From assembly GCF_018320785.1 (NCBI RefSeq), contig NC_054865.1, positions 44,352,898 through 44,416,897 of the forward strand: 64,000 nt of DNA, written 5' to 3'. Shown one piece after another: positions 48,061 to 61,014 of this stretch. The stretch comes from Cheilinus undulatus (lineage: Eukaryota; Chordata; Actinopteri; Labriformes; Labridae). Each line of letters opens with the position of its first letter. The stretch's first letter is position 1. The position numbers and the translations under genes are program-made. The notes beneath the pieces were generated by a model. That model was not told the origin of the DNA. It did no database searches and saw nothing but the letters and a program-made list of their open reading frames with translations.

Positions 48061-48906
48061 GCCTATAAAAGACCTGTTTTCTTGTAAAAAGATGAAATGA
48101 CTTATCATTTAGACTTTGCAGCCAGAATAGCAATTATCTCTACATTTTCAGTAGTTTAACAATCAAAACCAACAAACTTTGAATATTGTTTTTTGCATTT
48201 TTCAATACTTTTGTCCAGACAGCAAGGGTTTTCAGCAGGTCTAGCCTCAGGACCACCACCTCCTTAATGAGGAAACATCACCCAAATACAACTGCGCTGT
48301 AAGACTGAAAAGTGGAAGCTGTTAAAAAAATTAGTTGTGTTACATTAAAAATCCAAAAAAGCTATTTCAGCTCAATTTTTCTTAGTTAATAAAACATACT
48401 TTTAGTTTTAAGCCAACAGCACTGAATTATTTTAAGTATTCTTTTATCATTGTACAAAAATGATTTGACTGTCATCCCCTAATCCACAGAGTTTTTGCAG
48501 AATGTCTTCGGGCGTTAGACTCTTTTGCACCATGAGTGAAGTTACTGACTCAGTTAGACAAGTCCCACCTGTGGGGAGCAGCCACAATAATCAATGGAAG
48601 GTATACTGAAAATGATGGAGAAGGACCTCCTGGTTCAGAGTTAACCTCTCATTTATTGTCACACGTGCTCTTGTAGCTCTTAGGGATCCACAATCATGCC
48701 AGCGTAATTTTATCAAGAGCTACTTTTGTCACATGACAGCATAAAAAAAGCCACATTTTGCATTGCAATCACTTCATGTGGAAAGCATGTTCTTTGAGCT
48801 TTCTTTCAGTTTTTGTTTGATGTCAATAGGCCAAGTAAAAACAGAAATATGATCATTTTAATTTGATATAAAAATTAATGTTACACATAGGGAACAGTAG
48901 ACCCTG
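48061..48906. other. Intergenic spacer, nothing recognised
   Basis: No exon, RNA gene or clear repeat end is visible between the broken coding fragment and the hAT element. Confidence 0.4.
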
Positions 48907-48914
48907 CTGTACAG

Positions 48915-49884
48915 CATTGGTTTTCAAACTTTTCAGCCTGGGACCCCCAAAATATAGGTGGCAGAGACCGGGGACCCCCGCTGTATCTGAAGGTGGTTGA
49001 ACAGCCAGGAACATTCAAGAGTAGTCGTGTGCAGACAAGGCTGTCCATAAGGAGGGTGGATAAAGGGGGAGGTTTCTGGGGCCCAGCCAAACTGGGTGCC
49101 CATGGAGGTTAGCTAAACCATGGTTCATGGTAAAGTTAAGCTGTGAAAACCATATTTTATATTTGACCTGAATTATAACCACTCTTATCAAAGAAACAAA
49201 TGTCTTTATTTATTCATTTTGCCTTCTTTAAATGAAAATAATTTTGTTAAAACATAATTAAAAAGGCTAAAATTGGTTAATAATGAAAAAAAATGGTAGA
49301 AAAGGTGGTGAAATTGGATTTTTAAAGAACATAATTAAGTTAATAGTGGCAACAAAATTAGATAAAAGTGGCAAAAAATAACCTGAAATAAGTTAAAGTG
49401 GCAAAAAAAAGTGGTAAAAGGGGATTAAAAAGTTGCTGGAGTGGCTTTAAAAGGCAGAAATTGGTGGAAATTAGGTGGGAGGGGATATAAAAATTGATCT
49501 AAACTGGCAAACATGGGTTAAATGTGGTAAAATGGGTAAAAAGGGGTATAAAAACTGGTTGATAGAGGCAATAATGGGTCAACAGAGGCAGCAAAAGGCA
49601 GACAGTGGCAAGAACTGGTTTAGAAGAGACAAAAACAGGCAGAAAAAGTGATGGAAAGTGTTTAAAATTAAGAAAAATGGGTTTTAAGTGGCAAAAATGC
49701 ACTAAAATTGTCAAAAGTGGTGTTAAAATTTAATGAAAAAGGGTTGACATTTGGTAAAACTGGTGTAAAGTGGCAACCATGTTATTTCAAAATATTATTA
49801 GTTTTTTTTTTAGGCATCTGGTGACCCCCTCTCAGTGTCTTGCGACCCCCAAGGGGGTCCTGACCCAAAGGTTGAGAACCACTG
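48915..49884. mobile_element. hAT-like element with 8-bp target duplication and internal minisatellite
   Basis: The left end reads CATTGGTTTTCAAACTTTTC and the right end, on the other strand, CAGTGGTTCTCAACCTTTGG. Both are followed inward by GGGACCCCC/AGGACCCCC. The octamers CTGTACAG (48907-48914) and CTGTACAT (49885-49892) flank it, 7 of 8 identical. The interior (49255-49780) is the same degenerate 20-bp tandem repeat as at 38900-39780. The left part, with CCATAAGGAGGGTGGATAAA and CTGGGGCCCAGCCAAACTGGG, matches 38612-38660. No transposase frame is present. Confidence 0.8.
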
Positions 49885-49892
49885 CTGTACAT

Positions 49893-51124
49893 GACTGTCA
49901 CTGTTGTTTTTTATAATTTCAGCATATTGCAATGACTTTTTAAAAATGAAAATATATGTTGTTTTAAATAATATTTTAAAAATCCTAGTTTTCATTTTAT
50001 AAAGTTGAGGTAGTGCTGGAAAAGATTATACCAAACATGAGCATGGTATACGTTTTTCTGAGTGGTTTATTTTGTCAAAAGAATATTAACAAAATGGCAA
50101 AATAGCCAGTGGACCTCTAAGGGTAAAGCTGGCCCACATCGAGTAGCATAAATGAGCAGGATCTAAGTATGTGATAGAAATAAGGGAAAATTTCAGTGGA
50201 TGATGAATTTTCAAGTGTATGAAAGCTTCTGTAGTGTAGTTTAACTTGGAAAAAAGTGAAATTAACTCAGTATAAATGAAAGAGAAAGACTGAGTTGATA
50301 CAAATTGAAATGGCTAAGTACCTACCTCTCAACAATTACAGTTTTTTTTTAGTGCCGTAATTACATAGTGTAATAGTTACATGATGTAACAATACTTATA
50401 TTTACTTCTGTCTGGATATGATCAGAACAATCACATTTGGGAATAAGAAGCAGTTGTGGTGTAATTTCTCAGACATAGAAATATATGTTATATTCCATTA
50501 TATTTACATTGAAATACTACTTCTTATCTCCCTGAAGATCTGGACCTTTGATACACACTGTAGTCTATGTCCATCATAAGTAAAGTATCAAGCAATGCCA
50601 AGATCGGCATAAATTCCAAGGACCCTACGTCACACTCCACACACATTTACATTTACATTTACATTTACAGCTATCCTAAGTTCACATATAATAAATAAAT
50701 CAGATGGCTTTAATCATGAATGTGGCTCTATAACAACTGATTTAGACAATCTAAGTCTATAGTTTTATTATATAATAGATGTTAAGAAGAATGGGTAACT
50801 GCAGATAAAAGGGTATTATTAGTGTTATTGTGGTCTGTCATATTAACACCGTAGTAAACAGAAAACTTCCTACATAGCTAGATGTGTCTTTATTACTATG
50901 TAGATTAATATGCCTCTGCTTTTAGCAGTTGTGTTGGAACTGCTGTGCATACATTCCCACCGTTATGCTGATAAGTTGATTTGAGGCTTTGAGAGCAAGC
51001 TGAGTGTATTACGTAAAGCAAACAGTTGAATCTTGTCTGCAGCTGAAAACAAAGAGCCTTGGTTCAATATCGGGGTATCATGTAACACTTTATACAACTA
51101 AAAGCTGAGAGGTATCTTTGTTTA
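49893..51124. other. Intergenic spacer with a short ACATTT microsatellite
   Basis: Bases 50643-50668 contain four ACATTT units. The rest is AT-rich with no recognisable gene or element. Confidence 0.5.
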
Positions 51125-52199
51125 CAAAGACATCATGTGTTTCCTGGATCGTGGTTACATCTCTAAATAAAACGAAGCACATGTGAGACACTTGGCCAAT
51201 TTTCTGGTTTAAGACTGCAACACTCACCTGTGCTTTTGTAACACAGCCATTGTTCTTCAGATCCACTTTGCTGGCATTAAATGACTTTGGCTGTATTTTG
51301 AAAGTGAGTACTATAATCTTTTAATCTTTCCTGACCAGTGTGTGAATGAGACCTCGTATGACATCGGAAAAATGTGTAAATTTTCAACACTGTCATTATT
51401 CAGTTTGGCATTTTCTGTGTGGTATAAACCATTTTAAAAACACTCACTAGTCACTTTATTAGGTATAGCTGTCCAACGGCTCATTAACAAAAAATATCTA
51501 ATCAGTCAATGACATGGCAGCAACTAGTATGTAATTGGTAGTCTTGATCAAGATGATGTGCTGAAGTTCAAACTGAACTTCAGAATGAGGAAGAAAGAGG
51601 ATTCAAGTGACTCTGGACATGGCATGTCTAAATATCACTTAGTGCTGTGCTGTTGGTGGAATAATAATAGAGACACACAATACTGGAGTTTGCTGGCATT
51701 TGAAATACTGATATTTCAATCAGGATAGATTAAATATGAGTTTAATGATTATTTATTTTACAGGTTTAGAAATGTTTGAAAATCTGAAATGTCTTTGGTG
51801 AATATACTCCATCAGGATGTCTTTATGAACTTGATGCAGACAGCAGGATAGCATACCATCCAAAGGAGTCTAGACACTGGTGGTGGTGGAAGGAGTAGGA
51901 TAAGATGAGGAATGGTCCTCTAAGGAGATTTTCCCAGACACTGGTAAGATGACTTGAGGGTGGTGATGAAGGGTTGCAGGATGGCATGAAGGAGCTGGAT
52001 CTGGACATTGATGGGGTGTAATGGAGGTGGCTGGGGTGGAGGAGTGTTGCAGCAGTTGCACTGAAACAACAGACTAACTGCAGAGGAGAGGAGAACAGTT
52101 TTTAAAATATGACAGCAGCAGGATGGTTGGATCGAGAGAGGCTGTGGCAGAATGGGAATGGATTGGAATGTTTCAATCTTGGTTTGTATGTTGTAATGG

Positions 52200-52494
52200 T
52201 ATAATAAATGTCATGCTGCATTTTGTCCCACCTGGTTCTAGTGTTTTCTGTTTTTAATCCTCCTGTTTCATTAGAATATTTCCTAGTTTGTACATTTGGT
52301 ATTTTGTGAGTTAGTTTGTTCCCCCTTGTGTTTATTTTGTAATCCTTGTCCCCTGTGTTTCATGTCTAGCTTGACTTCCTGGTGTTTTCCCTTCACTTCA
52401 CTGTTTCACCTGTGCCCTGTTTGTCACAGCTGTCTCTCTGTCTGCAGTCACTCCCTGTGTATTTAGGTTCCGTGTTTCTCCCTGTCATTTCTCA
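52200..52494 (+). mobile_element. Retroelement-like insertion at the array's left junction
   Basis: The CT-rich sequence with CACCTGTGCCCTGTTTGTCAC and CTCCCTGTGTATTTAGGTTC resembles the 5' or LTR-like region of fish retroelements. It ends exactly where the unit anchor GGGGCAGG begins. Other units have different sequence at this boundary. Confidence 0.4.
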
Positions 52495-53094
52495 GGGGCA
52501 GGAATGTTGAGCAGACCAGACTCATGTTGACATCCCTCTGCTGAAACTGCACCTGGATTGAAAAGGGCTTGAAGGAGAGGTAGGGGATGGAGAACAGCAA
52601 GGAGAGGGACAAGAGAAACAACAAAACTCCAAATAGGAGACCAATTTATGATAGTTGTGGCCGTAAACTTGTCCCACATTTTGTAGAAATTGCTAAAGCT
52701 TGATTGATGATGGTAGTAATGTGTGAAAAATTTGCACTAGCAGCTATGTTTGATAGACATCAGAACAATGCAGTATTATTAGCTATGATGGTAACAGAAT
52801 TGAGAGAATTAATGTTGAATTGAATTAAATACCTAAATTAAATAATTAAAGTAGTATTGCTCTTGGATTAAATTTAATTGTTTTGGGAATTATAATAGAA
52901 GTGATGTACATAGATGAAGCACTTGTAGACCAGCAGGTCAACAGCAGCAGGACTTCGATGTCCCTGACAGGAGAACAAGAACAGCCATGTAAACTGATCA
53001 CTGTTATACTAGAATTAGCAATAATAGCAATGAAGAGTGATATGTATGAAATATAAACAGATGATAATAGTAGTGCAAGTTGAACAGTTTTCTT

Positions 53095-53277
53095 TTTTTA
53101 TAGAGATTCACTTTTGGGCTTTTCATGCCTTTATTACATAAAGGAGGACAGTGGATAGAGTCAGAAACAGGAGAGAGAGCAGGGAGAGACATGTGGTAAA
53201 GGGCCACAGACCAGATTTGAACCTGGGCCGCCCATGTACATGGGTAGCGCCTTAGACCGCTAGGCCACCTGCATGAC
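53095..53277 (-). mobile_element. tRNA-derived SINE in array, copy 1, with 19-bp target duplication
   Basis: On the minus strand the head reads GGTGGCCTAGCGGTCTAAGG (A box) and GGTTCAAATCTGG (B box). The 3' part ends AAGGCATGAAAAGCCCAAAA. It is flanked by the 19-bp duplication CAAGTTGAACAGTTTTCTT (53076-53094 and 53278-53296). The target occurs only once, without a SINE, at 59612-59629. Confidence 0.88.
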
Positions 53278-53995
53278 CAAGTTGAACAGTTTTCTTGAAA
53301 AAGGCATCATTTGTTTGCTGAGTCATGGTTACATCTCTGGCTTAAAAGAAAGCACGTGTGAGACACCAGGCCAAATTTCTAGTTTGAGACTGCAACACTT
53401 ACCTGTGCTTTTGTAACATAACCATTGTTCTGCAGATCCACTTTGCTGGCATTAAATGACTGGCTGTATTTTGAAGTTGAGTACTACAATCTTTAAATCT
53501 TTCCTGAAAAGTGTGGGAATGAGACCTCATTGGACTTTGGAATACATACATAATTTTAACACTGTCATTCTTCAGTTTGGCATTTTCTGTGTGGTATAAA
53601 GCATTTTAAATACTCATTAATGGCTCATTATCTAATCAGCCAATCACATGGCAGCAACTGGTGCCTGTAGATATGAAGACATGGTCAAGACGATCTACTG
53701 AAGTACAAAGTGAGCATCGCAAAAAGGAAGAAAAATGATTTAAGTGACTTTGAACATGCCATGAATGCATGCCTACATGCATTGGTTGCTTCCATGTGAC
53801 TGACTGATTAGATATTTGTGTGAATGAGCAGTTGGACAGATATACCTAATAAAGTGACTTGTGAGTGCGTGTCTCATTTGAATCATAACTGTGAGGAGAT
53901 TTTTGGCTGGTTTTGAACAGATTGAATTTAATGTTCATATGTCCAATTAATTGATTAGAATTAATGGATCATTAGCACCAGGATTCATTATTTCT

Positions 53996-54174
53996 TTTTT
54001 TTAAAGATTAATTTTTGGGCATTTATTAGATAGAGGAGGACAGTGGATAGAGTCGGAAACAGGGTCAAAAGTGGGGGAGAGACATGCAGCAAAGGGCTGT
54101 AGGCCGGATTCAAACCCCGGGCTGCCAGTGTACATGGGAAGCACCTTTAACCACTAGGCCACCTGCTACCTGGG
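53996..54174 (-). mobile_element. Second SINE, present in one array unit only, with 12-bp target duplication
   Basis: This is the same SINE family as 53095-53277 but a different insertion. It is flanked by TTCATTATTTCT at 53984-53995 and 54175-54186. The matching position in the next unit (about 56715) has a single TTCATTATTTCT and no SINE. The insertion therefore postdates unit duplication. Confidence 0.88.
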
Positions 54175-55827
54175 TTCATTATTTCTAAATTCTTATTATT
54201 CATTCCCGAAACTACTGCTGCAGGGTCAGATGAGGTGATAGACAGCACAAGCCAAAAGGCTCTGTTTCTACCTTTTGAACAGCTAAGATTCTTGATGAAT
54301 GACACAAATGACTTTCAGAAAGCGGGAGGAGATTTTTTAATTCAACACAACCAAAATGGTTTTGGCCACCCAAGACAAGCCTGGCACTGCTTGTTCATCT
54401 AGGTAAAGGGCAGCTTTTCCTAATTACCACTGTGACTTAACAATATGTCGCTGAGTGCTGTGCTTGTGGTGGATGAACATTAGGGATACAAAAATGTAGC
54501 TGGCATCTGATGTACTGGTATTTCAACTGGGACTTAAAATGAGTCAAACAATAATTTATTTTACAAGTATGGAAATGTCTGAAAATGTGAAATGTCTTTG
54601 GCGATTAGACTCCAACGTGATGTCTTCATGAACTTGAGGCAGATGGCAGGAGAGGTGACCATCCTAAGGAGTCTAGACCATTGGTTCCCAAAGTGGGCAA
54701 TGGGCCCCCCAGGGGGTCGGGAGGTCATGATGGGGGGGGCAAGCTGATGACTTCACCAGAATAGAAGCAGTTTATTGATACCACCTCAGATTCAACAATG
54801 CCACTGAGAGCCTTGGCAACACTCTCTCCTTTTGCTACATCCTACCTGTAGGAGATGGTTGTTTTTTTTTTTGCTATTGCCATAATTAAGACCCAAAAAA
54901 CAAAACAAATCAAAGCAATTAAAAATGTTTTTTAAGTTTGTATTTTAAGACAACTGTTTGTCTTCAGAGAGTCAGAATTTTAAAACTCAAAATTTGTAGG
55001 TTTTATGTTGTGATAAATTATTTAACAAAACAAGAATTTGTGTGCAAAAGTTGTGAATACCGATGTGTTTGTCATACAGTTGTAATGGAGGTGGCTGGGG
55101 TGGAGGAGTGTTGCAGCAGTTGCACTGAAACAACGGTGGAACTGCAGCAGAACGGGATTGGATTAGAACTTTTTTATTTGCTTTTGCATAGAGCCAACTC
55201 ATAACCAACATTAACTCAAGACACCAAACAAGCAGGGCAGGTCTACACCATACTCTCTGTTGTGGCCTGTTATAATAAAGACCAGTGTTACTCGCCATGA
55301 GCACAGCAGAGTTACAGTGGCAACAAAAACCTTCACTAAAGGGGCAGGAATGTTGAGCAGACCAGACTCATGTTGACATCCCTCTGCTGAAACTGCACCT
55401 GGATTGAAAAGGGCTTGAAGGTGAGGTAGGGGATGGAGTAAAGCAAGAAGAGGAGAGGGACAAGAGAAACAACAAAACACCAAATAGGAGACCAATTTAT
55501 GATAGTTGTGGCCGTAGCTATGATGGTAACGAAATTGAGAGAATTAAAGATTAATTAAATACCTAAATTAAATAATTAAAGTAGTATTGCTCTTGGATTC
55601 AATTTAATTGTTTTGGGAATTATAATAGAAGTGATGTACATAGATGAAGCACTTGTAGACCAGCAGGTCAACAGCAGCAGGACTTCGATGTCCCTGACAG
55701 GAGAACAAGAACGGCCATGTAAACTGATCACTGTTATACTAGCATTATCAAAAGTAATAGCAATTAAGAGTGATATGTATGAAATATAAACAGATGATAA
55801 TAGTAGTGCAAGTTGAACAGTTTTCTT

Positions 55828-56004
55828 TTTTTCATAAAGATTCATTTTTGGGCTTTTCATGCCTTTATTACATAAAGGAGGACAGTGGATAGAGTCGGAA
55901 ACAGGAGAGAGAGCGGGGAGAGACATGTGGCCACAGACCAGATTTGAACCTGGGCCGCCCATGTACATGGGTAGCGCCTTAGACCGCTAGGCCACCTGCA
56001 TGAC
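55828..56004 (-). mobile_element. tRNA-derived SINE in array, copy 2
   Basis: It is a duplicate of the 53095-53277 insertion, flanked by the same CAAGTTGAACAGTTTTCTT (55809-55827 and 56005-56023). It was copied with its unit rather than inserted independently. Confidence 0.85.
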
Positions 56005-58368
56005 CAAGTTGAACAGTTTTCTTAAAAAAAAAAGGCATCATTTGTTTGCTGAGTCATGGTTACATCTCTGGCTTAAAAGAAAGCACGTGTGAGACACCAG
56101 GCCAAATTTCTAGTTTGAGACTGCAACACTTACCTGTGCTTTTGTAACATAACCATTGTTCTGCAGATCCACTTTGCTGGCATTAAATGACTGGCTGTAT
56201 TTTGAAGTTGAGTACTACAATCTTTAAACCTTTCCTGAAAAGTGTAGGAATGAGACCTCATTGGACTTTGGAATACATACATAATTTTAACACTGTCATT
56301 CTTCAGTTTGGCATTTTCTGTGTGGTATAAAGCATTTTAAATACTCATTAACGGCTCATTATCTAATCAGCCAATCACATGGCAGCAACTGATGCCTGTA
56401 GATATGAAGACATGGTCAAGACGATCTACTGAAGTACAAAGTGAGCATCGCAAAAAGGAAGAAAAATGATTTAAGTGACTTTGAACATGCCATGAATGCA
56501 TGCCTACATGCATTGGTTGCTTCCATGTGACTGACTGATTAGATATTTGTGTGAATGAGCAGTTGGACAGATATACCTAATAAAGTGACTTGTGAGTGTG
56601 TGTCTCATTTGAATCATAACTGTGAGGAGATTTTTGGCTGGTTTTGAACAGATTGAATTTAATGTTCATATGTCCAATTAATTGATTAGAATTAATGGAT
56701 CATTAGCACCAGGATTCATTATTTCTAAATTCTTATAATTCATGCCTGAAATTACTGCTGCAGGGCCAGATGAGACGATAGACAGCACAAGCCAAAAGGC
56801 TCTGTTTCTACCTTTTGAACAGCTAAGATTCTTGATGAGTGATGCAAATGACTTATATAAAGCGGAAGGAGATTTTTTAATTCAACACAACCAAAATGGT
56901 TTTGGCCACCCAAGACAAGCCTGGCACTGCTTGAGGGTTCATCTGGGTAAAGGGCAGCTTTTCCTAATTACCACTGTGACTTAACAAAATGTTGCTGAGT
57001 GCTGTGCTTGTGCTGGATGAACATTAGGGATACAAAAATGTAGCTGGCATCTGATGTACTGGTATTTCAACTGGGACTTAAATGAGTCAAACAATAATTT
57101 ATTTTACAAGTATGGAAATGTCTGAAAATGTGAAATGTCTTTGGCGATTAGACTCCAACATGATGTCTTCATGAACTTGAGGCAGATGGCAGGAGAGGAT
57201 ACCATCCTAAGGAATCTAGACCATTGGTTCCCAAAGTGGGCAATGGGCCCCCCAGGGGGTCGGGAGGTCATGATGGGGGGGGCAAGCTGATGACTTCACC
57301 AGAATAGGAGCAGTTTATTGATACCACCTCAGATTCAACAATGCCACTGAGAGCCTTGGCAACACTCTCTCCTTTTGCTACATCCTACCTGTAGGAGATG
57401 GTTGTTTTTTTTTTGCTATTGCCATAATTAAGACCCAAAAAACAAAACAAATCAAAGCAATTAAAAATGTTTTTTAAGTTTGTATTTTAAGACAACTGTT
57501 TGTCTTCAGAGATTTAGAATTTTAAAACTCAAAATTTGTAGGTTTTATGTTGTGATAAGTTCTTTAACAAAACAAGAATTTGTGTGCAAAAGTTGTGACA
57601 CCGATGTGTTTGTCATACAGTTGTAATGGAGGTGGCTGGGGTGGAGGAGTGTTGCAGCAGTTGCACTGAAACAACGGTGGAACTGCAGCAGAACGGGATT
57701 GGATTAGAACTTTTTTATTTGCTTTTGCATAGAGCCAACTCATAACCAACGTTAACTCAAGACACCATACAAGCAGGGCAGGTCTACACCATACTCTCTG
57801 TTGTGGCCTGTTATAATAAAGACCAGTGTTACTCGCCACGAGCACAGCAGAGTTACAGTGGCAACAAAAACCTTCAATAAAGGGGCAGGAATGTTGAGCA
57901 GACCAGACTCATGTTGACATCCCTCTGCTGAAACTGCACCTGGATTGAAAAGGGCTTGAAGGTGAGGTAGAGGATGGAGAACAGCAAGGAGAGGAGAGGG
58001 ACAAGAGAAACAACAAAACACTAAATAGGAGACCAATTTATGATAGTTGTGGCCGTAGCTATGATGGTAACGGAATTGAGGAATTAAAAGTTGAATTAAA
58101 TACCTAAATTAAATAATTAAAGTAGTATTGCTCTTGGATTCAATTTAATTGTTTTGGGAATTATAATAGAAGTGATGTACATAGATGAAGCACTTGTAGA
58201 CCAGCAGGTCAACAGCAGCAGGACTTCAATGTCCCTGACAGGAGAACAAGAACGGCCATGTAAACTGATCACTGTTATACTAGCATTATCAAAAGAAATA
58301 GCAATGAAGAGTGATATGTATGAAATATAAACAGATGATAATAGTAGTGCAAGTTGAACAGTTTTCTT

Positions 58369-58544
58369 TTTTTATAGAGATTCACTTTTGGGCTTTTCAT
58401 GCCTTTATTACATAAAGAAGGACAGTGGATAGAGTCGGAAACAGGAGAGAGAGCAGGGAGAGACATGTGGCAAAGGGCCAGATTTGAACCTGGGCCGCCC
58501 ATGTACATGGGTAGCGCCTTAGACCGCTAGGCCACCTGCATGAC
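58369..58544 (-). mobile_element. tRNA-derived SINE in array, copy 3
   Basis: It is the third copy of the same insertion, flanked by the same 19-bp duplication at 58350-58368 and 58545-58563. A short internal deletion removes part of the AAAGGGCCACAGACCAGA segment. Confidence 0.85.
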
Positions 58545-59935
58545 CAAGTTGAACAGTTTTCTTAAAAAAAAAAGGCATCATTTGTTTGCTGAGTCATGGT
58601 TACATCTCTGGCTTAAAAGAAAGCACGTGTGAGACACCAGGCCAAATTTCTAGTTTGAGACTGCAACACTTACCTGTGCTTTTGTAACATAACCATTGTT
58701 CTGCAGATCCACTTTGCTGGCATTAAATGACTGGCTGTATTTTGAAGTTGAGTACTACAATCTTTAAATCTTTCCTGAAAAGTGTGGGAATGAGACCTCA
58801 TTGGACTTTGGAATACATACATAATTTTAACACTGTCATTCTTCAGTTTGGCATTTTCTGTGTGGTATAAAGCATTTTAAATACTCATTAACGGCTCATT
58901 ATCTAATCAGCCAATCACATGGCAACAACTGGTGCCTGTAGATATGAAGACATGGTCAAGATGATCTGCTGAAGTACAAAGTGAGCATCGCAAAAAGGAA
59001 GAAAAATGATTTAACAATCTCCTCATAACTGTGAGGAGATTTTTGGCTGGTTTTGAACAGATTGAATTTAATGTTTATATGTCCAATTAACTGATTAGAA
59101 TTTATGGATCATTAGCACCAGGATTCATTATTGATCATTATTGAAATGTCTTTGGCGATTAGACTCCAGCGTGATGTTTTTATGAACGATGACTTCACCA
59201 GAATAGGAGCAGTTTATTGATAACACCTCAGATTCAACAATGCCACTGAGAGCCTGTAGCTCAAAAAAGCCTACAGTAGTCAGTCAAATTATGGTAGGAC
59301 TTACAAATCTTAAAAATGTTTGTTATGTTTGTATTTTAAGCCAACTGTTCATCTTCAGAGAGTCAGAATTTTAAAACTCAATATTTTTAGGTTTTATGTT
59401 GTCATACATTCTTCAAAAAATGTGTGCAAAAGTTGTGAATACCAGTGTGTTTGTCACACAGTTATATGTTTTTATATGTTCATATGCCCGATGAGGGGTA
59501 TTTTGTAAAAAATTGCTATGCATGTAACCTGATCACTGTTATACTAGCATTGGCAAAAATAATGGCAGTAGAGAGAGGGATGTATGAAATATATAAAGAT
59601 GATGATAGTAAGTTGAACAGTTTTCTTGACAAAGGCATCATTTGTTTGCTGGGTCATGGTCACATCTCTGGCTTAAAAGAATGCACGTGTGAGACACCAG
59701 GCCAAATTTCTGGGTTAAGACTGCAACACTCACTTGTGATTTTGTGGCACAGCCATTGTTCTGCAGATCCACTTTGCTGGCATCAAATGACTCTGGCTGA
59801 GTTTGGAAGTTGACTACTACAATCTTTTAATCTTCCCTGACCAGTGTGGGAATGAGACCTCGTTCAACCTTGAAAAAATGAGTACAATTTCAACACTGTC
59901 ATTCTTCTGTCTGGCATTTTTTGTGCGGTAATTGA

Positions 59936-61009
59936 CTCCACATTACTGTAGTAAATAAGCTTTATCTTATAGCATGGGAAAAGGGTTAAAAAAAGAAGTG
60001 TTATCAATGCAGAAAAAAAACTGTTATCAGGAGAAAAGTGATTTCTGCAGATAATTTGTTGTTTTAATGTCACGCGTAGCCACATTCAGTATCCACCATA
60101 GTTGTCAGTGAAGTGACCACAAACTGCTGATAAGATACATTACACATGAGGAATTATTCAATTCAACACCAAATGACTCTGAGATGATCTTTATCTGTCT
60201 AAACATCAACATAATTATCATAGTACTGTATAAAAATGCACACAGAGCCTATGAGGACACTGATAATAGCCTGACTCAGGCAATGCTTTATCTTGATCCT
60301 GGTTCACAGAAAGGTGATTTCACTAATCAGGGTTCATATGCTCTGCTCTACAATGGGGTGATAAGGAAGAATGTGCAAACGCCTGCAAAATTAAGAAAAG
60401 ACCATCTGATCCACTCGTTTGTGACCCTTTTCACACATTCACAATAGTGAACAGCTCACTTCATTATGCAGTATGATGCAGTTCTAATATAGGTCAGATG
60501 TAAGATAAGAAGCCAAATACTGCTAATGTTATGTAGCCAACAAACAGTGTGACCACAAAACAGGTTAAGCTATAAGAAACAAGTCATTCATGTCCAGTTA
60601 GATTTTAACTGTATGTTAAATTTGCTCACCTCTGCATTCTGGACTTTGGCAGCTGTTGTTCTACATTTACACCTCAGTTCCATCCAGCTGGTGTCTTACA
60701 ACTAAGATTCCTTTAAAGATAGGGTGTTTGTTTTTTGTAATCTTTTTTGGATCAGTGAAATAACAGAAAAAGCTCCAGTTATACCAAAGAAAATGTGATT
60801 TGAAATTTGTCATGGCCTGAAAAGTGGCACATTTTTCTGTGAAATGTTTGGGCAAAAACAAGATCCTTCTGTAATCTATGACATGGTTTTGAGTTGAACA
60901 TGGAAACCTGAAGCAAAGTCTGATCAATGTCAGACTGCTGGGGGAAAAAATGCCCATCAGGCTGATTTATGCATGCAGGTTGACGCTTTTACTACCTGGA
61001 TACTTTTGT
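59936..61009. other. Intergenic spacer, nothing recognised
   Basis: No exon, RNA gene or repeat end is identified between the end of the array and the LINE fragment. Confidence 0.4.
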
Positions 61010-61014
61010 TTATT

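Larger units (their letters stand above)
51125..59935. repeat. Tandem array of ~2.5-2.8 kb composite units, about four copies
   Basis: The anchor GGCATCATTTGTTTGCTG recurs at 53303, 56034, 58574 and 59634, with a diverged form near 51129. A second anchor, GGGGCAGGAATGTTGAGCAG, recurs at 52495, 55341 and 57882. Period is 2540 bp between the two youngest units and longer where insertions were kept. Each unit holds in order: a Tc1-like MITE remnant (ends TCACTTTATTAGGTAT... and ATACCTAATAAAGTGA), a TGTCTTTGGYGATTAGACTCC module, a hAT end (CATTGGTTCCCAAAGTGGG at 54682 and 57223), a GGAGGTGGCTGGGGTGGAGG module and a tRNA-derived SINE. The outer units are diverged or truncated. Open frames repeated between units are shadows of recent duplication and not genes. 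Confidence 0.9.

Noticed and set aside
53095..53277. Possible tRNA gene (A and B boxes visible)
   Set aside because: The tRNA-like head is followed by a SINE tail and flanked by a target-site duplication. It cannot fold as a complete tRNA.
55211..58036. Near-identical 94-codon open frames at 55211-55495 and 57752-58036
   Set aside because: Their similarity reflects recent duplication of the array unit. The related unit at 52485-52679 keeps only part of the frame, so there is no sign of coding constraint.
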